Shown: piece after piece, positions 11,275-22,486 of the stretch
How positions within the stretch are numbered: the stretch's first letter is position 1
Layout: each line of letters starts with the position of its first letter
Assembly: GCA_964058845.1 (NCBI GenBank)
Contig: CAXKVR010000755.1
Location: 1-31,970 of the forward strand
From: Carex sylvatica
Taxonomy: Eukaryota; Streptophyta; Magnoliopsida; Poales; Cyperaceae
DNA: 31,970 nt
Reading direction: 5' to 3'
Notes under the pieces: model-generated
Told to the model about the DNA's origin: nothing
The model's input: only the letters and a program-made list of their open reading frames with translations
The model's database searches: none
Program-made: the position numbers and the translations under genes

Positions 11275-11669
11275 TAATAAAATTGTTTGTTGTGTGAAGA
11301 TGAAAAATAATACTAAAAAGGTTTGCAATAATTGCTTTTTATCAGAATAATCTATTGTGGTTTGATGTGGTATTATTTTGATTTTAGTGGTCCTGTATAT
11401 TAAAAAAATATTTTTAAGTCTTATTTATTTATTATTTTTCTTTAATTGTATTTGTATAGGCTTGGGTACGAATTCACGTCCTTTCCAATACCTGATTAGG
11501 GAATCTTTTACAATTATTAGATCTGGATCGTTCTTTTCAACTTGGCACGAATCTCAAAATCCAATAATACTGCTCCCTATTGTAGCTCGAATCTCAAACC
11601 ATAAAATGAGAATAATTCTCTACAGTACCCATATGAAAAAAAGTCCTTGCAGATTCCTCTCATCATTGA

Positions 11670-11830
11670 GGGCCTGTTTGGCTACATCACCAGTGGGAAT
11701 AGGAATGAGTACGGTAATCAAAAAATTTAAGCTGAAAATTACTGTTTACGTGGAAAAAAAAAATTCAATCCGAGTGAATTTTCATTTTTCCACGTGAACA
11801 ATAATCTTCACAGTGCAACCAAACAGGTCC
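11670..11830. mobile_element. Small Tourist-like MITE, 161 bp
   Basis: Termini are GGGCCTGTTTGG (left) and GGACCTGTTTGG (right, reverse complement), with further internal pairing (TTACGTGGAAAA against TTTTCCACGTGAA). It is flanked by TGA on both sides (11667-11669 and 11831-11833). The terminal sequence matches common plant MITEs of the PIF/Harbinger or hAT type. A 3-bp duplication favours Harbinger, but TGA is not the usual TWA target. Confidence 0.65.
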
Positions 11831-11833
11831 TGA

Positions 11834-12056
11834 ATGCATATCCTCTGCATTAACTCAAAAAGAAATCTTTTGAGTTAATAAATTTCAACCGTCTGATCTT
11901 AAACGGAGTCAATCTAGCCCTTGCTTGTGATATAGAGAGCCCTTTAATATTAGTGCAGATTTAGTCTGCAAGAATCTTAAAGAGAATCAGATGATCAATA
12001 TTCATTAACTAAAAAGATTCCATTTTGAGTTAATGCAGAGGATACGAATTCCTCAT
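11834..12056. mobile_element. Inverted-repeat MITE abutting the 161-bp MITE
   Basis: CCTCTGCATTAACTCAAAA near 11840 is found inverted near 12032-12050. The pairing continues inward with mismatches for about 75 bp per arm (AATCTTTTGAGTTAAT against ATTAACTAAAAAGATT; TCTGATCTTAA against AGAATCAGATGATC). Its left end nearly touches the neighbouring MITE, suggesting a nested or adjacent insertion. Exact target duplication was not resolved. Confidence 0.6.
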
Positions 12057-12418
12057 CACTAGGGATCCAGATCTCTTAACACTATATTTGGTTCACATAA
12101 AGTGAAAGAAAAAAGAGGTGAAAAGTAAGAGGAAAAAATAAAAGGAATGGAAAGGAAAGTAGTTATATTTTTCATTCTCTTATTTACTTTTTATTACACT
12201 TCGATTTGAAAATTAACAAAATAAAAATAAAAGAGTAGCATTCATACAATTTAATCTTACTTTCTCATTAGACATCTAATCAAATAAGAATTAGTCAAGA
12301 GATTATTTTTCCCTCTTATTTCCTTCCTCTACTTTCCATTCAAATAAGTAACTTGATCATAATGGGCATCAATCTTACCAAGTTAAAATTTACGGATCTT
12401 TTTAACATTCGTGACAGT

Positions 12419-12775
12419 TTTTTTTTTTTTTTAATTAGAGGAAGCTGACATTTTTATTGATTAAGAAAAAAGTTATTTACAAAAGTTTTAGCTAATTATT
12501 TATGAGGAGGGTTCAAATGCACTATTATTTTGGTGCTCTAATATGATCTATATGGAGTACATTCTTTATCTTCATTTTTAAAGTCTGAACAGTCAGTCCG
12601 AACCGCTCAACATGATCTTCATAATAAAATATGCTTGGAGACTAAATTTTATATTTTTTGAAATTTTTTTACTATTTTTAAAATAAATACAAAATTACTT
12701 TTTTGATAGATACAAATTTTTTTTTTTTTATAGGAGATTCTGGACCATCTCAATTTTGACTGCTGCCTTTTCAAG
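12419..12775. mobile_element. T-tract and partial family A copy
   Basis: A run of about 14 T starts near 12419; the following A/T-rich stretch resembles an antisense retroelement tail. From about 12580 the sequence matches family A: CCGAACCGCTCAACATGATC, AGACTAAATTTTATATTTTT, then a central GATTCTGGACCAT. Only one arm is well preserved. Confidence 0.5.
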
Positions 12776-12883
12776 TGACTCGAATATTGTTTTATTTTTA
12801 CACTTTTCAGTCTCGCTATGTTGATGTCGATTAAAATATATTTAGTTTAAATCCTTCTCAACATCAATCAGGGTATTTTCCAA

Positions 12884-13272
12884 AGGAGGGTTCAAATGTC
12901 TTATTTTTTGTATCTCCATCCCTCTATTTTTCATAACTTTAATAATTTAAAATTCAAAATTTAAAAGTCAAAATAAAACTATTAGATGTGATCTATGTTA
13001 TTTTCTCTATGTGCTCATAAAAAAATTATCACATTTTAATTTAATTTTTATGTGAATTAATAAGTTGAAAAATTAACATCTAGAAATTATCTACATTAGT
13101 ACGTTTTTTACAAGCTCTTGATGGTAACCAAAATAAAATTAAAATGTCATAATTTTTTACACGTGAATAGATAAAATAGCGTAGATCATATCCAGCGATT
13201 TTATTTTGACTTTTAAATTTTAAATTTTGAATTATTAAAGTTTTTTAAAATGGAGGCATTTTGAACCAAAAT
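12884..13272. mobile_element. Foldback MITE, family D, about 390 bp
   Basis: The left arm (GGAGGGTTCAAATG, then AACTTTAATAATTTAAAATT, AAAAGTCAAAATAAAA and ATGTGATCTA) is inverted in the right arm (TAGATCATATCC, TTTTATTTTGACTTTTAAAT, AATTATTAAAGTTTTTT, ATTTTGAACC). The centre also pairs (TTATCACATTTTAATTTAAT against AATTAAAATGTCATAA). A fragment of the same end, AGGAGGGTTCAAATGCACTA, occurs near 12505. Ends are approximate. Confidence 0.65.
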
Positions 13273-13637
13273 GCCAATTGATTCGTCCTATATTTGATTT
13301 GAGTGTCTTGCAGATAACTCGTAATTTAGGATAAATTTTGATCAATTGTATTATTTTATTTTTTGTGTGTGCAAATTTCCCATACTTACACTTCTTCTGT
13401 TTGAGGAGAGCTGGGGATGTATAAAGAAATATATTTTAGTAGTTACTCATAATTAGAAAATGACCTATTGTGGCCTTAGGGGTTTTCTTTCTCAAGAAGA
13501 TATTTTTATATTTTGTTTTTGTTTTCTCTTTGCATCATATACCTGTAGGCTGTAGCATTGGACAATATTATAAATATAATTCATATGAATAATCATTTTT
13601 GTAATCGAATAGGTTAATCTCACCGAGCTTCTTAATA

Positions 13638-13960
13638 AACTTAACTTCAAAACTTATCCAATTAGTTTCAAATAAATAATCAAAATCATTGAAACTGATC
13701 TATTTTACAAATAATTATTTACACATGCAAATTTATAAATTTTAAAATTAATTTAGTATAAAGTCAAGTAGTAAAAAAATGATAAAAAAAATAAATACAT
13801 TAAAATTAACTTGTAAAGTTTTTTTGAGCGTTTGACTTTATACTAATTTAATTTGAAAATAAATAAGTTTTGGATGTAAACACATCATTTGTGAAGTCGA
13901 TTGCTTTCAATTGCTCGAATTTGTCGTTTGAAATAAATACGATAGATTTTTCGAGTTAAG
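13638..13960. mobile_element. Inverted-repeat element of family B
   Basis: The arms contain AACTTAACTTCAAAACTTAT (left) and its diverged inverse ATAGATTTTTCGAGTTAAGC (right). Inside are AGTATAAAGTCAAG and GACTTTATACTAATT in opposite orientation. Both flanks begin with CTCACC[GA]AGC[TC]TCTTA (about 13620 and 13961), and another family B fragment follows at 13985-14070. No coding capacity. Confidence 0.6.
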
Positions 13961-14110
13961 CTCACCAAGCCTCTTAGATTTGTCATTTAATCTATTTTGC
14001 GAATGATGCGTTTACATTAAATTTATGATTTTTTGAATTAATTTAGTATCAAGTTAAGTTAACTTATAATTTTTTTTGGAAAATATTTTGGCTTCCCGAA
14101 CCAGCATATT

Positions 14111-15273
14111 CGAGCGTGCCCTCCCCAACTAGTTTAACCGAAAAATATCTTTCAATTTTGTCTAACTTTCATTTCCAACACTCATATCCAAACTTGTAAA
14201 GTTTTGTTTATAATCTTTTAAAATGCTACTCGCAAACTTTTAAATCTCTATATGCAAGCATTTAAATCCTAAATATGGGCAGTTTTTACTCCTAACTAAT
14301 TTTGTATTCAAACTAAAAAAAGAAAAAAAGATTCCTTTCACTATTTTTTTTTCTTTTCTCTAATTATTCTCGTCTATTTTTCGACGATCTGTGATGAATA
14401 TTACGAATCTAAAAGTACGAACATTTTCTACTCAATTTTATCTTTCAAATGAGATCCATGAAAAATATTTTTGTGTTATTTTCAAGTCATTATTTTTATT
14501 TATTTTTTAAAGTAAAGTACATGAGCACTTTAAATTCTTAAGCTATTAAACATCAGTCAACAATCATTTAAACCTCTAAGTTCTATCATTTAACTACTCG
14601 TTTAAGCGTTTAAACCTCAAATCTAACCAAATAAAACAAGTTTGCAAGCAAGCTTTTAAACCTATAGTATCATGCATTTAAAGTAGTATACTTAAGCATT
14701 TAAAACACTGCAATCAAGTTTTTAAACCTCACTGTTTTACGTAAAATATAACATTTCTAAAGCAACAAATGCTTGAACGTAGTATTTTTTTTTTGAGTGG
14801 AACTGCCCTCAAACTTGAACGTAGTAATTTAAATGGTAGACATCGGGAGTTTAAATGGTTGTAGACTGAAATTTAAAAGTTTGAGAATTTAAAGTGCTAA
14901 TGACTTTACTTTAAAAAAAATAAAAATAACAACTTGAAAATAACTCAAAAAATTTCTTCATGGATTTTATTTGAAAGATAAAATCGAGTAGAAAATATTC
15001 TTATTTTTATATTCACAAAATAATTAGTGGATCATCGGAAAAATGAACGATAATGATCAGAGAAAAATAAAAAAAGTGGATGAAAATAAATTTTTTTTTG
15101 TTTGAAAACAAAAATTGTTAGAAGTTAAAATTATTTAGATTTAGGATTTAAATGTAGATATAGTTTTAAAAGTTTGCGAGTAGTATTGTAAAAGGTTATA
15201 AATATAGCTTTAAACACTTTAATGTAAGTGATGGAAATGAAAGTTAAACATTAAATACTTATGAGGACGCTCA
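14111..15273. mobile_element. Large foldback element, about 1.16 kb
   Basis: Two arms of roughly 400 bp are inverted copies. Examples are TAACTTTCATTTCC (about 14164) against GGAAATGAAAGTTA (about 15234), CTACTCGCAAACTTTTAAA against TTTAAAAGTTTGCGAGTAGTA, and CTCAATTTTATCTTTCAAAT (about 14430) against ATTTGAAAGATAAAATCGAG (about 14968). The termini read GAGCG and CGCTC. The unpaired centre (14560-14870) repeats a motif like AAGCATTTAAACCTC. No transposase frame was found. Target duplication is unresolved. Confidence 0.7.
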
Positions 15274-15984
15274 TAGATTTGTTTGAGAGGCAATTATCAT
15301 GCTCTGTTTTTTGAACGCTTAATTTTATACTAAATTTTGAATTGTGAAGTCAAAAACACCATACTTTACTTCAATTTTTGCAAAACTTGCAATTTTCTAA
15401 ATCCGGTAGAAGAATCAAATTGACTCTAGTAGGTCCCATTTACCATCTCCAATGTCCACCGTGTCACCATCGGATACTTGAAGAAAATTCTCTAGTCACC
15501 TTCCCTGTGTTTTTTTTATGTATCAGATTATTCAATTATCTCGTCCTTAATTATTTCTTAACAACAGACACTTCAATCTGCATTGTTAAAAGCGCTCCTT
15601 TCATAAATGCAACATTAAAAATAAAAACCTTATTCTTTTTTTTTCTTTTTGTTTTCAATAAACTTTATTCTTAGGCCAGGGTCCGCTTCCCGTTCCCCAA
15701 TACGGTATTGCTTTAACAATACAACACTATCCAAGTTTGTACAAAATAAAAGATTGGAAATACACCTGACAACTAGTTATTCGTGCTAACAGTCAACCTA
15801 GATATTAACCTTGTATTGAATGAAATTTTTCATGTCTTCGTTTTTCACGCTTTTAGATATTCCAGATTTCCAATTGCTCTATTGCATTTTTATTATTATG
15901 AATTTATGAGTGAGGCTATGATACTTTACCATGCGGATAAAGTCTGTGCTATAGATTTTTATTTTTATTTTTATTTTAAAATTA
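15274..15984. other. AT-rich intergenic DNA
   Basis: Short open frames occur by chance in low-complexity TTTTATTTT sequence. No recognisable protein segment, RNA gene or bounded element. Confidence 0.4.
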
Positions 15985-16255
15985 TAAATAGTTGATCTGA
16001 ATGGTTTAATATGAATTCTTTTATGTGAAAATATTTTGAGACTAAATTTTATATTTTTTAGAATCTTCACATTATTTGTTTAGATATTTAGAAAATTATT
16101 ATTTTTTATGGCCTAAATTTTTTAGATCGCGTTATTTCTATATATTTTAAAAAATAGTAATTTTTAAGAAATATAAAATTTTGTCTACAAATACATATTT
16201 ATATAAAAATTATATTAATCAGTTCGAAGTGACTATTTAAATTTTAAAAACAAAA
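15985..16255. mobile_element. Family A MITE copy
   Basis: Left arm GATCTGAATGGTTTAATATG, then GAGACTAAATTTTATATTTT. Right arm, inverted, is AATATAAAATTTTGTCTACA and ATATTAATCAGTTCGAAGTG. It has the same core as copies near 1340, 12600, 26690 and 27040. It lies 430 bp upstream of the QWRF gene start. Confidence 0.6.
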
Positions 16256-16682
16256 CTCTGAATTAATAACATTAATCTATATGTGTATTGCAAATTAACA
16301 TAGTTTCACTCATTATAATATATTATTATATGTTAGTGTGTCGCGTCAATGTTATAGAAGTTTGTAATGAAGATTATCAAGGCGAAATCACTAGAAAAAT
16401 TTACATTTGGAGAAAGAGATGTCAATTATCAAATGTCTTTATCTTTAATTAATTAATATTGGAGAGTACACAGAGATTATATCTCACCTATTTGTACACC
16501 CCCAGAATGGTTGACAGTTTATCAAATAATTAAATAATAACAAAAGCCTTAACAACAACAATAAAACAAGAACAAGAACAAGAACATCCTTCTTTCCATT
16601 TCGCAATCGCTCCCGCCAGAAACTCCGCACCAAAACCAAACCAAAAATTCAATTTGATCTGCAATTAGCTACAAACCATACA

Positions 16683-19302
16683 ATGGATTTCAAGTCAAAG
16701 ACCACATCAGAGAAAAAGAAGAAAAAACAACAAGAAGACCCAACGATCACCCGTAGCATTGCATCCCCTTACCGCCACTCGGTCTCCTCCTCTCCCGGTC
16801 ACACCTCCTCTCCTTTCGCATCTTATATCACTCGCTCTTTCACGAAAACTGCCACCTCTCCTTTGAAAGGCACCTCTTATTCTTCACCGAGGCGCTCTTT
16901 TTGCACCGAGACTTCATGTCGAAAGCCAAGCCCGAGACGTGGCGCCTCTGCATGGGCGCTCTCTCCAGGCCGGTCATTGGATATGATAGAGACAGCAGTA
17001 CCACAGCGAAAAAGTGTCGACTTAGGAAGAGTTGGAAGCGGCATGGGAGGTGTTATGGGGTTGTTCGCAAGGAGGAAGAAAGTGGACCCGGCAGAGGAGG
17101 AGACGGTGCATCGGTTGAGGATTATCTTGGCGCAGCTGGTGCAATGGAGGTTCGTCAATGCCCGTGCCGACGCGGCGATGAACCGCCAGAAATTTGTGTC
17201 TGAGGTAGGTTGGATGGATGTTTTCAAATTTGCATATTTGTTATTCTTTATTTTATTTTATTTTAAATGTGAAATTTTTTATATTTGCAATTCATTGACT
17301 CGCATTAAGAATCGTGGCAACATTGTAAGTGCAAGGGAGGTTTTCTTCCAATTAAATTAATTTATCACAACTTTCGGTGTTTTAAGAAAGAAGGCAAGAT
17401 CGACTTTTGAGAGATAGGTTGACGGATGCAACTAATATTTTGGTTATTAATAATATTAATGTTGCTTTTTATGGTTAATGGGTTGTTTATGTGATTTAAT
17501 TTTGGTACGGGAACTGAGAAGTGAGAACAGACTATTGGCAATAATCTTTTTTTTTGGACTGTAGCGCTTGGAGCCCCGCCTCGTTTGTTGAATTGTCTAG
17601 ATATCAATGTGGCAGAAATTATGTAACTATTCATATAAAAGTCCATTAATCACTAATACAGTAATTCACTACAAATATTTATGTGGAGAAACGAACTCAA
17701 AAGAATCCGAAATTTGTTTTTCCCAGAGAGACGTGGGATTGTGGGAAGCATTTAATTGTTGGATTCTATTGTTAAGCCCTTAAATTTAACGGGTCAAATT
17801 GTGATATATGAATTATGAAATAACAATAGGAGCCCATATATCAAAATGGGCTGTAAGTTTGGACTTTCAGAATTACGGGCTGATTTACTATGCAGCACTA
17901 AACAATATATTTGAAAGGTAAAACTGCTTCTATTTTCTTTATATATCAAGGAATTTTATATAAATAATAAATACTGAAATCAAAGGGTTAAGCCTTGTAC
18001 CATAAAGAAAACACAGGGTTACATTTTTCTTTTCCTTCTAATATTTTTCTTTCATATATTGATTTTAAAGTATTGGAGTTTCAAAAAATTGATGCTCATA
18101 TGGGTTGTATGGACAGAGGAAGCTATTCTATGCTTGGCTGAGGCTTGCAGAAATGAGAAATGTCGTGACAGCGAAGCGAGTTCTTTTGCAGAGAGGGAGG
18201 TTAAAGTTGAAGCTGCAATCGATGCTTATAGTACAAGTGAAATTGCTTATGAAATGGGAGCAAGTGGCACGACCTCACGTCGATGCAGTGGCTGTGCTTG
18301 GCAAGGTCTTAGGTGTCACCTGCCTTTCTCTTCCTCTGGTACAGGGAGCTCAGGTACAGAGACATCCAAAAACATCATTTTTCTTCAATTATTTCAAAAT
18401 TAAAAAAAAAGAAAATAATTTACTATCTAGAAATTACTTTTCTTATTTATTTTTTTGCTGTGATCGACGTGTGATGTTAATATATTGTAGGCAAATATTG
18501 TATCACTGCACAGATGCTTGCGTGTATCCATCGAAATAATGAAAGATATTGAAGCGAAAGCCAAGATATTTTATTCTATGGTAAGCAAATTTTTATCTAA
18601 GTTCGAAATTAAATCTTTCTGTAAACAATAGCCAATTTTTTTTCATTTTTCTTAAATTGTAGGCAGAAACTATCAGCTTAATGTTCGTCGAGTTAACCAA
18701 GACAATCCTATTAGAGATGGAAGGTTTACAGCAGCTAACAAATCTATGTCAAAAGATAACTCTGCTACAAGTAAACTTTGAGTTTTTCGTTTAAATTTTA
18801 TTGCATAGCATATTTTTCTTTACTAAAAAGAAAAAAAATTGGCAAAAAGAGTTGCATTTCTCTCTTATTGAAGATTTAATTTAAGCTCCTCTGAAGTTGC
18901 ACAATTCCAAAATAAAATCGAGAACCTTGATACTTTTACTTAATACAGTTTGTTTTCTTAGAATGTTGCGGATATTTCCTACCCTTTTTAAACTTAACTG
19001 AATTATCATATTTTAAAATTAATTTCTCTTCAAAACAATTGCTAAAACATGATGTAGCCGATGATGGTATAGTGTTGAACTGGTTAAGGCAATTAAGGAT
19101 CAATACTTTCTGAAATAAACCCTCAAGAAATTAAATTTGTTTTCTTTTTCCTCTCATACAGATGGAGGAAGTAAGCTTAAGAGCAAACTTGATTCAAGCA
19201 ACAAAATCAGAGGACGAGAAGCTTGCCTTATCCAAGCCATTGGCATTGCATCGGTATATGACATTAAGGCAGATGCCCGTGTCTATTAGCATTGATTTCT
19301 AA
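16683..19302 (+). CDS. QWRF-motif protein (DUF566, augmin subunit 8-like; QWRF7-type)
   Basis: Five exons join in phase 0: 16683-17204, 18117-18353, 18491-18580, 18663-18770 and 19162-19302, with GT-AG introns. They give 365 aa ending at TAA. The N-terminus is basic and serine/proline-rich with S-P-R-R and ALSPGRS motifs, typical of the microtubule-binding part of this family. The defining QWRF tetrad is at residues 154-157 within LAQLVQWRFVNARAD. The C-terminal half is alpha-helical (LFYAWLRLAEMRN, SLHRCLRVSIEIMKDIE, MEEVSLRANLIQA), matching the DUF566 domain. Family members act with augmin/gamma-tubulin or on microtubule arrays. This short protein resembles QWRF7 more than the 500-650 aa members; that assignment is from memory. 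The start is the first ATG after a leader rich in ACAAGA repeats (about 16556-16590). Confidence 0.9.
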
Positions 19303-20633
19303 CGTATCTAACTAATTCTTTTTAATTATCACAAGCGGAAAACAATGACATATTTATTTTGATAAAGTATGCGGGTGATCATTTCAGAGTAGTATACCCC
19401 GGCAATTTGATGGCCAGAGGCAACAGCCTTGTACATGAACTAGACTCACAATTATACTTATTGACTGCACATGTATTTGCACCTAATTTTAATATATCAG
19501 GCTGATTTCAATATAAGCATGGATAATAAGTTTTTTGGTATTCTGTACTTTGGTTTCTACAGTGCATCAGTTTGTGCCTTTGTTGAGTCTGGTTTGTCTG
19601 ATTTAATCTGAATTGCTCCATTACATACAAATTTCATGATAGGGAAGTAATTTTGTATCTGATCCCAAGTGGCTGATGTTAATCAGACACTCAAATCTAA
19701 ATATGACACCTATACTATCAGAATGATTGTTCCCAATTTTATGGTTTGCTTTGGTTCAATTTTACCTTAATCAAGTAATGCTTTAAGCTAACAGCAGGCG
19801 TTTGGACCTTCATTTATTTTTCCCAAGAAATATGACGCTAGAAACCCTAAAAAAAAGGTCAATCGGTCAAAGAAATGAACATTTTATAAGTTGTTTTATA
19901 GATTCATTTTTCATCGTTTCTTTGACTGCTTGACCTTGTAGCAAATAAATTTGTAACTTTCAAAATTTTGCATTTACATGCACCACTCATTAAGTACATG
20001 GATTTCAACAGTTTGAATTTTTCATTTGAAGCCGATCCGATATGCTTTTGGAGTTGTGCTCACCAAACTTTTTTAGTGAGCACATCACACGTACCCAAGC
20101 TTTGCTCATGTATGTATGTATGTATGTATGTATGTATGAATAATTAAATAAATAATAACTTATTTTATCTCAAAACGCTGGCTGAAAACAATTGCATTAA
20201 CCCTACTTTCAAACCTTTTATGGTCGTATCTAGCCAATTGCATACATGTGATTCAAGTGACAAATTTTGCCTCGTATATATTTCTACTATTTAACAGCAA
20301 AGTAAAATTATGAACAGTTAAGCAAAAGATAAGATATCTCAGCAAGCAAACAAACAAAAGTGCAGCAGCATTCATGAATTAAATGATATGTGCTTACTTG
20401 CTAGAAACCCTAATGTGGTTGTGATGATAAAAAAAAAAAAAAAAAAAAAAAATCATTTTTGAGTACTTGTATATTGATTATCTGTGAATTCTGATAAATG
20501 ATATGTGCTTGCTTGTTATATATAAAAAATTGGTAGGCATCTACTTCAGTCTCTTCTTTCTGATGCTACTGCCAATCATTGGATTGTAAAGCATAGCTTG
20601 AACTGCAACGAAAAGATAAAACCAAATAGAAAC
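19303..20633. other. 3' flank of the QWRF gene with family B fragment and TATG microsatellite
   Basis: Includes the unassigned 3' UTR. A diverged family B end is at about 19950-20085 (TTTGCATTTACATGCACCAC, AGTTTGAATTTTTCATTTGA, GCTCACCAAACTTTTTTAGTGAGC, where the last is a small hairpin). A (TATG)n run lies at 20107-20138. An A-run of about 24 lies at 20430-20452. No gene was recognised. Confidence 0.5.
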
Positions 20634-21130
20634 CAGTGTATGCGGCCGCAAATGTGTATGCGGTTCCGAACTGCATAGAAAATTAATATGCAGTCTAATA
20701 TACGGTTCTTCATATGCGGCCGCATAATTTTGACCGCATACCGCATATGATCTGCATATGAACCGCATATACCGCATATGAACTGCATATGAACCGCATA
20801 TGATCTGCATATGAACTGCATATACCGCATATGATCCGCATATGAACCGCATATAAACTGCATATGATCCGCATAAAATTCTTGTTGTGAGATTTTTGAA
20901 TTAGTGGATTTTAAAATATATATACTTTTATTACCTTGCTGTTGTGTATTCTTATATCTACAAACATGTGTATTCTTATACCTGTTGTGAGATTATGCTT
21001 CAAAATATATATGAATTCTTATTTTAAAATCTGCATATATAAATCCGCATAAAAATCCGCATATGCGGCCGTATACCGTATATGCGGTATGCGGTGGTCT
21101 TCCGCATAAAAACCGCATTTTATAACACTG
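20634..21130. mobile_element. Non-autonomous hAT element, 497 bp, with perfect 8-bp target duplication
   Basis: Bounded by CAGTGTATGCGG on the left and CAGTGTTATAAAATGCGG on the right (reverse complement). It is flanked by perfect 8-bp repeats ATAGAAAC at 20626-20633 and 21131-21138. Eight-base duplications and CAGTG-type termini are characteristic of hAT transposons. Subterminal regions are packed with TGCGG/CCGCA motifs, and the interior has an 11-bp tandem array. It encodes no transposase; short frames on its minus strand are products of the repeats. Confidence 0.9.
20732..20876. repeat. 11-bp tandem array inside the hAT element
   Basis: About a dozen units of the form (A/T)CYGCATATGA follow each other with occasional 9-bp units. 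CATATG palindromes are therefore spaced every 11 bp, about one helical turn. The array lies between the two GC-rich ends of the element. Confidence 0.85.
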
Positions 21131-21138
21131 ATAGAAAC

Positions 21139-21839
21139 CAAGCCAATGGAGCTCACAACATTGTGTCTCATTGCTGCTTAATTCCAATTTTCAAATATGG
21201 AAGTAAAATTGTGAAAAAACAATTTTGCAATCAAAACCAAATGGCTGTTTAGATGGTCTAGGTCGTGGCTCCTCAAAGTAGAATGTCATTGAGGAGCTTT
21301 TGTAATCATGATCTCACTAAACATTAATTGCAAATATAAATATTTATCCACCTTTCAGTACAGTGGTTTTTTTGATATAAAAATGCTGATGACGTTAATT
21401 ACATTAATTATAGTATTCTTCGATAACCTCTATCAAAAGGGGCATAAGAGTAATTAAAAAAGATTAAATCCAGTAAATCATGCCAGAGGTCCCAAACTGC
21501 TTATGATTTGATTTTCCAGCTCAAAGCAACAACCAAATAGGTTGACAGCATGAGGTTCTCCTCAACTATCGTTCCAGCTTGTGCAGTTACCTCATGCATT
21601 TGATTCTGGTACGCTTTCACCCATCTCAGTACCTGGTTGGTTCTTGTCCCTCTGATATAAAGTATTTAGAAGGTGAATTAATGAAATGTACTCAAATTAT
21701 TACCTCACTTGTAGGGTTGACTTGTAGTATAAACAGTAACTGTGCCCCTGGTACACTGGTACTATTATGCGTTTTTCTTGTATTTCTACCTGGTACATGG
21801 CTGTTTTTTTTTTCTTCAAGTGACCAGGTAAAATACTTT
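21139..21839. other. Intergenic stretch between hAT elements
   Basis: A 91-codon open frame at 21579-21854 shows no recognisable domain and runs into the next transposon end, so I do not call it a gene. Nothing else was recognised. Confidence 0.4.
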
Positions 21840-22117
21840 CAGGAGCGGAACTAGAAAATTTGAATGAGGAGCTAATCTATAAAATGTAATATGTGAAAAA
21901 AAAACAAAAATAGTGTGGTGTTAGTGAGAATTAAATTCATAACCTTGCACATACCAACTAGAATTCAAATTACTAAATTACTAGCACATATTTGTTACTA
22001 TAGCCGGACTATTTAAAAATTAAAAAAACTAAAAAATTTAATAAAAATTTAATATACATAATTAAAAAATTTATAATCATGGGTGGCTTAGCACTTCCTT
22101 ACGTAAATCCGTCCATG
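21840..22117. mobile_element. hAT-type MITE, 278 bp (CAGGGGCGGAACTAG family)
   Basis: The left end is CAGGAGCGGAACTAGAAA and the right end in reverse complement is CATGGACGGATTTACG. ATACTT follows the right end and occurs one base before the left end, suggesting a degraded 7-8 bp target duplication. The left terminus matches the end of the element at 30335-30522 (CAGGGGCGGAACTAGG), so they belong to one family. Confidence 0.6.
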
Positions 22118-22158
22118 ATACTTATAAATCTGTTCCATACCTGACAATTACTTTCTAG

Positions 22159-22302
22159 GTGTCAACCCGTTTGTTCACCAAGCTCGACAGCAAACAACTG
22201 GAAGCCTGCGTAACCACTTCAAAGAGAAGATGATCTATGACCTAATAGCTCCACAAACCTGTCCCGGTGGCGCCAAATGTGATTTCAAGATAAAAGAAAA
22301 AG
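22159..22302 (+). other. Exon-like open segment of unknown origin
   Basis: A 144-bp segment is preceded by a good acceptor (TTACTTTCTAG) and followed by GTAAAA. In one frame it is open for 47 codons, with relatively high GC and ordinary codon content (for example VNPFVHQARQQTTG and FKEKMIYDLIAPQ). I do not recognise the protein, and no neighbouring exon was found. It may be a captured or relic exon, or chance. Confidence 0.2.
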
Positions 22303-22486
22303 GTAAAAACAAATTTAACCAATTTTTGCTTCAACTCATAGCATCTTAAGATTTATGAAACTAACTAATCCAATACATTTATGTTTTATTTTATTGAAAT
22401 ACATTTATCTTAGCCCGATTCGTAGTGCGCCGCTAAAAATTGAAATGAACCCATCGAAATCTCAAAATAAAGCTGATAATGCACTG

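Noticed and set aside
11378..11797. 139-codon plus-strand frame
   Set aside because: No domain, low-complexity start, and it runs into the MITE at 11670.
16877..17227. Minus- and other-frame ORFs over QWRF exon 1
   Set aside because: They overlap the exon encoding the recognised QWRF motif and have no family similarity themselves.
20541..20863. Minus-strand frames rich in repeated ICGSYAVHM-like peptides
   Set aside because: They are translations of the 11-bp tandem array inside a hAT element.
20732..20876. CRISPR-like regular repeats
   Set aside because: The units are contiguous without unique spacers and lie in a plant transposon.
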